From Bog-532 sp963828445 (GTDB taxonomy: Bacteria; Actinomycetota; Actinomycetes; Streptosporangiales; Streptosporangiaceae): DNA of 64,000 bases. The position numbers and the translations under genes are program-made. The stretch covers positions 124,001-188,000 of the forward strand of contig CAWHFP010000008.1 of NCBI GenBank assembly GCA_963828445.1. The letters run 5' to 3'. Each line of letters begins with the position of its first letter. The stretch's first letter is position 1. This document shows, piece after piece, positions 56,682 through 64,000 of this stretch. A model generated the notes under the pieces. The model did no database searches, was not told the origin of the DNA, and worked only from the letters and a program-made list of their open reading frames with translations.

Positions 56682-57960
56682 TCAGTGACGGAACAGGGCC
56701 AGGTTGATGGCGTTGGCCATGGCCTGGTAACCGGCGTCGTTGGGGTGCAGGTGGTCGCCGCTGTCGTAGGCGGGCAGGATCTGGTCCGGGCTGGCCGGGT
56801 CGCGCACGGCCTGGTCGAAGTCGATCACGCCGTCGAAGCCGTGGCTGGTGCGGATCCACTGGTTGACCGCTTCGCGCTTGGCCTCACCGGCGGTGGAGTA
56901 GTAGGCCGAGCCCTGGAACGGGGTCAGGGTCGCGCCGAAGATCTTCAGGCCGGCGGCGTGGGCGACCGCGATGATGTGCCGGTAACCGGCGATGATCTGA
57001 GCGGCCGACACGTCGGTGTTGGGCGCGGTGCAGCCGGAGTCCGGATCCTGGCTGAAGCCGATGTCGTTGATGCCTTCGAGCATGATGACGTAGCGGGCCC
57101 CGCTGCGCTCGGCCACGTCCCGGAAGAACCGGGACTGTGCGTTCACGCCGAAGCAGGCCGAGTCGTGGAGGACCCGGTTGCCGCTGATGCCCTCGTCGGC
57201 CACGGCCCGGTTCTGACCGGCGGCCAGGAACCGGCGAGCCAGGTCGTTGGGCCAGCGGGCGTTGGCCCCCACGGTGGACTGGTAGCCGTCGGTGATGGAG
57301 TCGCCGAACGCCACCACCCCCGGCGGCGACGCCGGGCTGGCCTGAACGTCGACGTCGTCCAGGAAGTACCAGCTCTGGCTCTGGGTGGTGAACGCGGCGG
57401 CCGACTCGCTGCCCGCCTGGTCACCGGCTGAGACGTAGTTCACCTGCTGGGCGTCGCTGTGGTAGGTGGCCGGGCCGGTGGCGGACGCGGTGTACAGGCT
57501 GACCGCCAGGTCGGTCTCGGCCGGGACGTTGAGCGCGACCGGGTCACTGACCACTTCGGCGCCGGGCCGGATCGTGACCGAGGCCCGGCCGCCGAAGGTG
57601 ACCCGGCGGTTGGTACCCGCGGTGACGGCGGCGCCGCCCGCGGACCGGCCGATGTCGACCTGGCGGAAGGTGACCGGCTGGGTGCCGAACACGTTGGACA
57701 GGCGCACCCGGGCCGAGCGGCCGGCCGCGCTGGTCCAGACGATGTTCCGGATGGTCTGGTTGCTGAACCCGGCCGAGGAGAAGTCACTGGCCGAGGTCAG
57801 GCTGGGCGGCGTGGCCGGCGACGGGCTGGCCGCCCAGGTCGACACCCAGCGGCCACCGCCGGGATGACCGGCGCTAGCCGCGCTGGCCGTGGCCGCGGGC
57901 ACGGCCAGACCAGCGGCCAGGGCCGTCGTAGGCGAGCAGCGGAAGACCAAATCGGCGCAT
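56682..57960 (-). CDS. Secreted SGNH/GDSL hydrolase (frameshift in signal peptide)
   Basis: A ~425-residue secreted esterase or lipase. ATG 57960 gives MRRFGLPLLA, then the frame changes near 57930 to TTALAAGLAVPAATASAASA, completing a signal peptide. An N-terminal beta domain (STWAASPSPA ... FRQVDIG) precedes the hydrolase blocks: block I VVAFGDSITDG, block II EGISGNRVL, block III MLEGINDIG, block V SGDHLHPNDAGYQAMA. All catalytic residues are intact, in contrast to the related domain at 6.6-7.2 kb. A strong hairpin follows the stop. Confidence 0.88.
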
Positions 57961-58056
57961 GGACACCATGTGCGCACTCCCAATCTCGGCATTGAGACAC
58001 AGAGAGCCTAAAACGCACAACAAGATCAATCAAGGTCACCCAAAGTCTCGCTGGAG

Positions 58057-58330
58057 GTGGTGTTGGTCGCCGGGGGTGCGGGCGGTGAGGGGGCGCGGGC
58101 GGAGCAGATCGAGCGAGGTGCGCGTAGTGAGGAGGTGCGGGTGGCGCAGGTGGTGCTCGTGGCGCAGGTGGTGCCGTGGTGCGGGTGGAGCGGGGGTGCG
58201 GGGGTGCGGGTGCGTGCGGGTGGAGGCCGGGTCCGCGTGGTGCGGGGGCGCGGGTGTGCGGGGGCGCGCGTGGCGAGGTGAGGGGTGCGGGAGTGCTCGT
58301 GTCGGGGGACTTTGGGCGGGGGAGAGACCT
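58057..58330 (+). repeat. Strand-asymmetric G-rich low-complexity stretch
   Basis: This ~270-bp intergenic stretch (part of the gap 57970-58378) has many GGTGCGGG-type strings and GGGG runs on the plus strand and few C runs. It has G-quadruplex potential. I see no gene: open frames here are Gly/Arg/Val low-complexity. Confidence 0.7.
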
Positions 58331-58332
58331 GA

Positions 58333-58367
58333 GTCCCGCCTGGCGCCGGGAGGGCGGCAGGCGGGAC
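58333..58367 (-). terminator. Terminator hairpin after the PEBP gene
   Basis: GTCCCGCCTG and CAGGCGGGAC form a 10-bp stem with a 15-base loop, 12 bp past the stop of the minus-strand PEBP gene. Confidence 0.65.
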
Positions 58368-58378
58368 CCAGGGGGAGG

Positions 58379-58915
58379 TTAGTTCTGCTCGTAGAGGGCG
58401 GTGAGGGCGCCGCGAGCCAGGGTGTGGCCGAGCAGGTTGAACATCAGGAACGCGGGGGTCGCGCCCGGGTCGACGTCCAGGTGGGGCGTGTCCAGGGCGT
58501 GCACCACGAACTGGTAGTGGTGCACGCCGTGGCCAGCGGGAGGGGCGGCGCCGATGTACTGGGGCATGCTGGCGTCGTTGCGCAGGGTGACGGCGCCGCC
58601 GGGGAGGCTGAGGCTGCCGGGGTCACCGGCGCCGGCGGGCAGGTCGGTGACCGAGCCGGGGATGTTGAACACGGCCCAGTGCCAGAAGCCGCTGCGGGTC
58701 GGGGCGTCCGGGTCGTAGCAGGTCACGGCGAAGCCCTGGGTGCCCTCGGGGAACCCGCTCCAGGACAGCTGCGGGGACCGGTCCTCGCCCCCGGCGCCCA
58801 TCACCCCGCTGACGTGCGGCTGGGGCAGCGCACCGCCGTCGGTGACGTCGGTACTGGTCACGCTGAAACTCGGAGCCTCCGGGAGACCTTCGTAAGGGTT
58901 GGGTACGTCCGCCAT
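58379..58915 (-). CDS. YbhB/YbcL-family (Raf kinase inhibitor / PEBP-like) protein
   Basis: 178 residues from ATG 58915 (AAAGGAAG upstream). The conserved PEBP ligand-pocket motifs are RSPQLSWSGFPEGTQGFAVTCYDPDAPT, GFWHWAVFNIP and HHYQFVVHALD. The cytoplasmic function is unknown. It is divergent, 19 bp apart, from a nucleotidyltransferase gene. Confidence 0.92.
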   Translation of the reverse strand: MADVPNPYEGLPEAPSFSVTSTDVTDGGALPQPHVSGVMGAGGEDRSPQLSWSGFPEGTQGFAVTCYDPDAPTRSGFWHWAVFNIPGSVTDLPAGAGDPGSLSLPGGAVTLRNDASMPQYIGAAPPAGHGVHHYQFVVHALDTPHLDVDPGATPAFLMFNLLGHTLARGALTALYEQN

Positions 58916-58934
58916 TGGACTTCCTTTGTTCGCG

Positions 58935-59613
58935 ATGGATAGTGAAAGCCAGACAGCATTCTCTACGGTCGGCGCGGGAGAGATGGATGGCACCCACAGT
59001 GAACCGGTGGGGTCCCTGCGAACCGGCCAGCCGGCCGAGCTGGTGGCCATCTTCCGCGGCCGGGGCGCGCCGTGGTGGATCGCGGGCGGATACGCCATCG
59101 AGCTGGCCGTGGGCCGGCCACTGCGCGACCACGGCGACATCGACGTGCTGCTGCTGCGCCGGGACCAGCTGGTGCTCCAGCAGGCCCGGCCGGACTGGGA
59201 CTGGCAGGCCGTCGAGCAGGCCGGGGATCAGGACGAACGGCTGCGTCGGTGGCGGCCCGGCGAGTACCTGGCGCCCGGTGTCCGCGAGCTCTGGGCCGCG
59301 GGCCCGGGCCAGCCGTGGCGGCTGGAGATCGTGCTGGACGAATCCGAAGGCGGCGACTGGGTGTCCCGGCGCGACTCGCGGGTCCGGCGGCCGCTGGCCC
59401 AGCTGGGCGCGGTGACCGGGGACGGTGTCCCGTACCTGGCGCCGGAGATCGCGCTCTACTACAAGGCCGGGGTGCTCCGGCCCAAGGACGAGATCGACTT
59501 CGCCGCGGTCCTGCCCCAGCTGCGGCCCGCAGCGGGTCTGGCTGCGGGACGCGATCGGGCTCAGCTGCGGCCGGGACCATCCGTGGCGGGCGCGGCTGGC
59601 CGGCAGCGGCTGA
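58935..59613 (+). CDS. ANT-like nucleotidyltransferase (frameshift near the end)
   Basis: ~226 residues. APWWIAGGYAIELAVGRPLRDHGDIDVLLLRRDQ is the nucleotidyltransferase signature, with the DID metal-binding pair, as in aminoglycoside adenylyltransferase relatives. An extra C near 59533 shifts the frame; the true end is QRVWLRDAIGLSCGRDHPW with TGA at 59611. Resistance activity cannot be concluded from sequence. It overlaps the convergent DUF1295 gene by 53 bp. Confidence 0.75.
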
Positions 59614-60427
59614 CCAGGGCCTGGTAGAGGCGCGGCGGAACCGGCAGGAAGCCGCTGGTGCGGCGGGCGTACTCGGCGTAGCCGGGACGCCGGGCCATGG
59701 AGCGTTCGAGCAGGCGCTTGCCGGTACCGGCCACCAGCAGCCCGATCATCAGGGCCGGGCTGATCACGGTGAGCAGGCCGGGCCAGCGTTCGGCGGTGAT
59801 GAGCCACAGGCCGGTCCACACGGCGGCGTCGCCGAAGTAGTTGGGGTGCCGGGTCCAGCGCCACAGGCCTTCGTCGATGAGCTGGCCGTGGTGGGCCGGG
59901 TCGCGGCGGAACCGGTCCATCTGGTGGTCGCCGACGGCTTCGCAGGTCAGGCCGAGCAGCCACACCGCCACCCCGAGCCAGCCGATCGCGGCCACCGGCC
60001 CGGGCTCGGCCAGGCCGACCTGCAAGGTCAGGGACACGAGGTACAGCACCAGAGCTTGCGGAACGAAGATGAACCGCACCGCGTTCAGCGCGGGCGAGCC
60101 AGGATGCTTGGCCAGCAGGTCGACGTAGCGCGGGTCGTCGCCCTTCCCGGCGCTGCGGCGGCCCACGAACCAGGCCAGCCGCAGGGCCCAGACCGCGACC
60201 AGTCCCAGCAGCAGGCCCTGCCGCAGGGGGTCGCCGGACCGGCCGGCCGCGGTCGCGCAGGCCACCGCGGCGACCAGCAGGAACCCCAGCGGCCAGAGCG
60301 TGTCCACGATGTTGTTGCGGTGCAGGGCCCGGGCCAGCAGGAAACCGGTCAGGGCCCAGACGGCCACGGCGCCGGCGCTGGCCGCCAGCACCGGCCACAC
60401 GTCATTCCAGATCACGGGCACGGACAC
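59561..60427 (-). CDS. DUF1295 membrane protein (steroid 5-alpha-reductase-like)
   Basis: 288 residues with about six to seven TM helices. The C-terminal motif LIDEGLWRWTRHPNYFGDAAVWTGLWLI is the DUF1295/isoprenylcysteine-methyltransferase-like signature. The biochemical role is unproven. Its start overlaps the end of the preceding gene by 26 bp, so the two form an operon. Confidence 0.9.
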   Translation of the reverse strand: MSVPVIWNDVWPVLAASAGAVAVWALTGFLLARALHRNNIVDTLWPLGFLLVAAVACATAAGRSGDPLRQGLLLGLVAVWALRLAWFVGRRSAGKGDDPRYVDLLAKHPGSPALNAVRFIFVPQALVLYLVSLTLQVGLAEPGPVAAIGWLGVAVWLLGLTCEAVGDHQMDRFRRDPAHHGQLIDEGLWRWTRHPNYFGDAAVWTGLWLITAERWPGLLTVISPALMIGLLVAGTGKRLLERSMARRPGYAEYARRTSGFLPVPPRLYQALVSRCRPAAPATDGPGRS

Positions 60428-60836
60428 CTGGCGCGGGGCGGGTGCGGCGCGCGGGCCGGTGACCGGCGACGGCGGCCACCAGTTCGAGCGCGGCCCAGCC
60501 CGCCGCCACCGCGGCCACCTTGGCTCGCGGGCCGGGCGGGACCACGCGGCCGAACCAGACCGCGTCGGCGCCGTCGGCGATGACCCGGGCCGCGGTGAGC
60601 ACGTTCATCGGGTAACCGGGCGGGGCCACGGCCAGGGCGGCGGCCAGCGCCGCGTCCCGGGTGCCGATGGACCGGGTCAGCTCGGCCACCGCGGCGGGCA
60701 CGGTGCCGTCGTCGCTGGTGAGGCGGCAGGGCCGGGCCAGGATCTCGGGCCTGATCGTGATGGCCACGCTGTAGGCGGTGGTCGCGATGGCGACCGCCCG
60801 CACCGGCCAGCCGTCCCGCCAGCGGAAATTGGGCAT
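60402..60836 (-). CDS. Small multi-pass membrane protein upstream of DUF1295
   Basis: 144 residues with about four weakly hydrophobic helices (VAIATTAYSVAITI, AALAAALAVAPPGYP, AKVAAVAAGWAALELVAAVAG). I recognise no named domain with certainty. It is translationally coupled to the DUF1295 gene by a 26-bp overlap. Confidence 0.7.
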   Translation of the reverse strand: MPNFRWRDGWPVRAVAIATTAYSVAITIRPEILARPCRLTSDDGTVPAAVAELTRSIGTRDAALAAALAVAPPGYPMNVLTAARVIADGADAVWFGRVVPPGPRAKVAAVAAGWAALELVAAVAGHRPARRTRPAPGVRARDLE

Positions 60837-60912
60837 GCCCCTGGGCTACCCAGGCCGGGCTGAAGCATGCTCTGACCTGGGTTTTGGCGAACGGCCGGGC
60901 TCGGTGGGACGG

Positions 60913-61179
60913 TTAGTTGGGGTCGATGCCGTGACTGGCCAGGAGCTTGCGCAGGCTCATCACGGCGTCGGCATCGAGAGACTTTTCGCTGCCGTGCCGG
61001 TGCAGCACCTCGGTCTCGCCGCCCAGGGTCACGGCCAGGTTGCCGTGCCGCTCCTCGATGTCGCCGACCGCGCCCAGCAGCCCGATGACGTCCTGCCACT
61101 CCACGTTGTGGCTGACCGGGTGGGCGAAGATCTTGTTCAGCGTGTCGCGGTGGTTGTTGCTCAGGTCAGGCGCGGCCAT
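60913..61179 (-). CDS. Small HicA-like domain protein
   Basis: 88 residues: HRDTLNKIFAHPVSHNVEWQDVIGLLGAVGDIEER ... AVMSLRKLLASHGI. This matches a common actinomycete protein with a HicA-like double-stranded-RNA-binding-type fold. No HicB-like antitoxin is adjacent, so a toxin role is not supported. Confidence 0.75.
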   Translation of the reverse strand: MAAPDLSNNHRDTLNKIFAHPVSHNVEWQDVIGLLGAVGDIEERHGNLAVTLGGETEVLHRHGSEKSLDADAVMSLRKLLASHGIDPN

Positions 61180-61245
61180 GAAGCCCCCTCCGGGCTTGGG
61201 ATCTCGTCAGTGCCCATCAGCGTAGTGGCCGCCGTTTCCGGCCGA

Positions 61246-61800
61246 TCAGGGCCGGGTCGCGAAGGCGGCCAGCTCGGCCAGGGCGGGCCGGTAGCCGTCG
61301 GTGGTGTCGGCTTCGATCAGCGGGACCGGCAGGCCGACGCGGTCGAACGCGCGCAGCCGGTCCAGATAGGCGCCGGCTTCGGCCGCGGTGGGGTCGGCGT
61401 GGACCCGGCGGTGCTGGTTTTCGGCCCGGCGGCGCAGGCTGCGAGCCAGGGCCAGTTCCGGGTCCACGACGCAATGCACGACGCGGAGCCGGGCCCGGTC
61501 CTGCAGCGGCTCCAGCCCGGGACGCCAGAGGCGGTCCTGGAACGCGGCCTCGGCCACGGTGGTCGCTCCGGCGTCGAGCAGCATCCCGATTATTTCGAAA
61601 AACGCGTGGTTGGCCTGCCGGGACAGCTCGTCGTCCCGGCCGGGAGCGACGCCGGGGTCGGTCGCGGCCAGGCCTTCCTTGATCTCGTCGCGGCAGATCG
61701 CGGGACAGCCCACGGCCGCGGCCAGCCGGTGCGCCAGCGTCGTCTTGCCCGCGCCGGGCATTCCGCTGACCACGATGAGCGCGGGCCGCCGGGGCGCCAT
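61246..61800 (-). CDS. P-loop kinase-like AAA protein
   Basis: 184 residues from ATG 61800. Walker A is VVSGMPGAGKTTLAHRLAAAVG, followed by ICRDEIKEGL and a lid-like RRRAENQHRR segment, as in small-molecule kinases (zeta-toxin/chloramphenicol-phosphotransferase-like). The substrate is unknown. Its ATG overlaps the stop of the upstream epimerase gene (TGATG). Confidence 0.82.
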   Translation of the reverse strand: MAPRRPALIVVSGMPGAGKTTLAHRLAAAVGCPAICRDEIKEGLAATDPGVAPGRDDELSRQANHAFFEIIGMLLDAGATTVAEAAFQDRLWRPGLEPLQDRARLRVVHCVVDPELALARSLRRRAENQHRRVHADPTAAEAGAYLDRLRAFDRVGLPVPLIEADTTDGYRPALAELAAFATRP

Positions 61801-62778
61801 CACCGGCCGGGGGCCGGGGGGTGATCGGCCAGGCCGGCCAGGATGGCCTGCTCCTGGGCGGGGGTGAAGCCGGACTCCAGGGGTGGCTCGCCGCGGGCGC
61901 GGTCCCAGGCCAGGGTGTCGGCGGCGGTGGTGAGCAGCGGGGTGGCGGGCAGGCCGGCCGCGCGGGCGCGGGCCGGGCTGCGCTGCTGGGACGGCCAGTC
62001 GGCCCGGACCAGGGGGAACATGGGGGGTGCCAGCGCGGGCGGGACCGGGACCAGCTCGACGACGGTGCCGGCCGCGGTGGCGCAGGTGGCGATCAGGCCG
62101 GCCAGGGTGGCCGGGTGGGCCGGGCCGACGGCGTGGAAGGCGCCGGGACGCTCGTCGGCCAGCAGCTGGACGACCAGGCGGGCCAGGTCGCGGACGTCGA
62201 CGAGCTGGACGGGCTGAGCCGGGTCGGCGGGCAGGGCGACCCGGCCACCACGGGCCGCGCGGCGGACCCAGTAGGTCAGGCCGCGCTGGTTGTCGTGCGG
62301 GCCGGCCACCTTGCCGGGGCGGACGATCGTGGCCCGGTCGCCGTAGCGGGCGGTCACGTCGTCCTCGCAGGCGACCTTGAGCGCGGCCGTAGGTCTCGCC
62401 GTTGAGCTCCTCGGTGTCCCGCACCGGTGGACGGCGCGGGGTGTCCTCGGTGGAGCCCGGGCCGACGCCTTCGGTCTGGTAGACGGCGTGACTGGAGATG
62501 AACAGGTACCGCCCGGCCCGGTCGCCGAGCGCGTCCATGGCCTGCCCGACGTGCCGGGGGACGTAACCGCTGACGTCCACCACCGCGTCCCAGCGGTCGT
62601 CGCCCAGGGCCGTGTAGTCGCCGGTGTCCCGGTCGCCGCGCCGCCGGGGCAGGCCCGGGAACAGCCCGGTCCCGGTCTGGCCCCGGCTGAACAGGGTCAC
62701 GTCGAAGCCGGTCCGCAGCGCGTCGTCGACGATGGCCCGGCCCACGAACGAGGTCCCGCCCAGCACAAGAGTCCGCAC
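61800..62778 (-). CDS. NAD-dependent epimerase/dehydratase-like protein (frameshifted)
   Basis: ~325 residues from GTG 62778 (VRTLVLGGTSFVGRAIVDDAL, an extended-SDR nucleotide motif). YLFISSHAVYQTEG and EELNGETYG follow. A frameshift near 62385 leads into VTARYGDRATIVRPGKVAGPHDNQRGLTYWV and LVDVRDLARLVVQLLADERPGAFHAVGPAHPATLAGL. The pattern fits SDRs acting on nucleotide sugars or similar. It is coupled to the kinase-like gene by TGATG. Confidence 0.82.
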
Positions 62779-62840
62779 GGGGCAGGACCCTACTGGGCCG
62801 GGGCGCGCCCGGCCCACGGGTTATCCCGGCGGCGGCGCCG

Positions 62841-63256
62841 TCAGCCCTGGCCGGACGCCACCTGGTAGACCCCGTAGACGGTCATGGCCACACCGCCCAC
62901 CGCGACCTGGGGCGGCCACCAGACGGGCCGGCCCGGGTGTCGATCTCGGCCCGGTCCGGGCGGCGCGGATCGTAGATCACCGGCACCTGCTCACCGGGCC
63001 GGGCGATGATCTGGCGGCTGCCATTCCTGGTCACGGCCTCGACCTCCTGGCCGTCCAGGGTCCGGAAGGCCAGCACCGCGTGGTAGGTGGTGTAACCGCC
63101 GCCGCCCTGTTTCGCGTGCGAGTGCCAGCGCAAATCGGTCACGGTGCCGGTCACGGTGCCGGTCACGCGCTGCCCGGTCCGGGTCAGCCGCCGGTGCTGC
63201 CGGATGATGATGACGCCGAGCACCGCGAGCACCAGGCCAGCCAGCAGGAACAGCAT
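62841..63256 (-). CDS. DUF3592 membrane protein (frameshift near the end)
   Basis: ~137 residues: N-terminal TM (MLFLLAGLVLAVLGVIII), a beta domain (YTTYHAVLAFRTLDGQEVEAVTRNGS ... PGEQVPVIYDPRRPDRAEID) and, after a frame change near 62935, a second TM (VAVGGVAMTVYGVYQVASGQG) ending in TGA at 62843-62841. The TM-beta-TM layout is that of DUF3592. Function unknown. Confidence 0.75.
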
Positions 63257-63260
63257 GCGG

Positions 63261-63848
63261 TCACCGTAGCTGGCTGGCCAGAACCGTGGCCACGGTCTGC
63301 TCGACGGCGGCCGGGGCGGGTGGGCCACTGTCGCGCCCGGCGAACAGCAGGTGGGCGGCGCCGAGCAGGGTGGGGGCGAGCGTTCCGATGTCGGCGTCCC
63401 CGGCCAGGCGGCCCAGGTCACGTTCGGCGGCCAGGTAGGCGGTGAGCATGGCGGCCGCCTCGGACAGCAGCGGGACACCGGTGGGCGTGGTCGCCCGCAG
63501 CCGGGCCCGCAGGTCGTCCCGGAACGTGATCAGCGCGACGATGTGCAGCGCCACCGACCCGAACAGGTCGGTCAGCGTCCCGGCGAGGTTGCCGATCACG
63601 GTGCCGGTGCCCGCCGCGTCGAGCAGGGCGGCGGCCTGAGACTGCAGCCGGGTGATGCGGTCCCGGACCAGGTCAGCCAGGAAGTCGTCGAAGTCGGCGA
63701 AGTGACGGTGCAGCACCCCCTTGGCGCAGCCGGCCTCGGTGGTGACCGCCCGGCTGGTCAGCGCCTGCGGGCCGTCCCGCAGCAGGATCCGCCCGGCGGC
63801 GGCGAACAGCTGCTGGCGCGGGTCGCGCAGGGCCACTCCGGTCGGCAC
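63261..63848 (-). CDS. TetR-family transcriptional repressor
   Basis: 195 residues from GTG 63848. N-terminal HTH: RQQLFAAAGRILLRDGPQALTSRAVTTEAGCAKGVLHRHFADFDDFLADLV. The helical ligand domain is complete. Two GTGGGC-type dyads lie just upstream, overlapping the start of a divergent ORF that it probably controls. Confidence 0.9.
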   Translation of the reverse strand: MPTGVALRDPRQQLFAAAGRILLRDGPQALTSRAVTTEAGCAKGVLHRHFADFDDFLADLVRDRITRLQSQAAALLDAAGTGTVIGNLAGTLTDLFGSVALHIVALITFRDDLRARLRATTPTGVPLLSEAAAMLTAYLAAERDLGRLAGDADIGTLAPTLLGAAHLLFAGRDSGPPAPAAVEQTVATVLASQLR

Positions 63849-63889
63849 CGGGCACCGTCCTTCGCTGGGAGCGAACCGCTCTGGTCGAG

Positions 63890-63925
63890 TGGGCGGTCGC
63901 CCATTTAGGGTGGGCGCATGCCCAC
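63890..63925. promoter_or_regulatory. Paired dyads, probable TetR operators
   Basis: TGGGCG-GT-CGCCCA (63890-63903) and GTGGGC-GCAT-GCCCAC (63910-63925) share the TGGGC half-site and have centres 21 bp apart, about two helical turns. They lie between the TetR gene and a divergent ORF. Confidence 0.6.
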
Positions 63926-64000
63926 TCTACCGGGGCCCGGATCGGGGTCCACCGCGCCAGGGTCGGGGTCCACCGGGCCAGGATCGGGGTCCGCTGGGCC
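63918..64000 (+). CDS. 5' end of a divergent gene with heptapeptide repeats, cut by the window edge
   Basis: ATG 63918 opens MPTLPGPGSGSTAPGSGSTG and continues to the window end with a 21-bp tandem repeat (~63937-64000) encoding SGSTAPG-like units. TetR divergence suggests a transporter or enzyme gene. The ATG lies inside an operator dyad, so the true start may be elsewhere. Confidence 0.4.
   Translation, partial: MPTLPGPGSGSTAPGSGSTGPGSGSAG

Noticed and set aside
60913..61179. HicA-like protein as part of a toxin-antitoxin pair.
   Set aside because: No HicB-like or other antitoxin ORF overlaps or adjoins it, and this family member is widespread in actinomycetes as a single gene.
1..64000. 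CRISPR arrays, tRNA or rRNA genes, insertion sequences and prophage.
   Set aside because: I found no evenly spaced identical repeats with unique spacers, no tRNA-like cloverleaf ends, no rRNA sequence and no transposase or phage structural genes. The tandem repeats seen are short, G-rich or coding.

Overview
This is about 64 kb of very GC-rich DNA from an actinomycete-type (Gram-positive) bacterium. The supporting signs are the extreme GC bias, SARP/AfsR, LAL-LuxR and Crp/Fnr regulators, Tat-exported cargo, an RHS polymorphic toxin, frequent GTG starts and TGATG or GTGA gene overlaps. I cannot name the genus. I see no rRNA, tRNA, transposase, phage gene or CRISPR array. More than twenty genes are interrupted by single-base indels, often in runs of C or G. 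I read most of these as sequence errors and annotate the genes as single units.

Left part (1-24 kb): an M28 peptidase and a lipoprotein hydrolase; a large secreted protein ending in a degenerate SGNH domain; a frameshifted RHS protein with a type-30-like toxin tip and overlapping immunity gene; a quinone-oxidoreductase-like gene flanked by a decayed lectin remnant; an S53-like protease-lectin whose catalytic residues are replaced; two tandem paralogous membrane proteins; an AfsR-type SARP/NB-ARC/TPR regulator; a G1-peptidase-like protein; and AMP nucleosidase. Three upstream regions here carry triplets of CTAG-type heptamers spaced exactly 11 bp, the arrangement SARP regulators bind. They suggest a local regulon for the SARP at 19-22 kb.

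Middle (24-36 kb): an MFS exporter with a MarR regulator, then a Tat-centred block. The block holds tatB, a Tat-exported ferritin-like protein, a SigK-like ECF sigma factor, tatA, tatC, a small Tat-signal protein and a signal-less DUF4331 protein. After it come a surface protein with a Gly-Ser linker, a GNAT and a D-amino-acid-oxidase-like gene.

36.5-42.2 kb is the most interesting region: a divergent cassette built around cyclic-nucleotide signalling. On the minus strand are a Crp/Fnr regulator with an intact phosphate-binding cassette and a degenerate class III cyclase homologue. On the plus strand is a four-gene operon: a zinc-ribbon membrane protein, a Pycsar-effector-like (PycTM/DUF5706) membrane protein, a 640-residue zinc-ribbon membrane protein, and a class III cyclase-like protein. 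The last two share a distinctive motif at the tail of one and the head of the other. This looks like an expanded Pycsar-type antiphage or stress system.

Right part (42.2-64 kb): a decayed locus of internally deleted genes (GNAT, LacI, fused oligopeptide ABC ATPases) around an intact M55 aminopeptidase; hydrolases and a MarR regulator; a UGPase; a LAL regulator next to an MMPL transporter; an FAD monooxygenase with a clear operator but no adjacent regulator; an intergenic stretch with strong hairpins and repeats; a GDSL hydrolase; a G-rich low-complexity stretch; and a run of small housekeeping or accessory genes ending at a TetR gene and a truncated divergent ORF.
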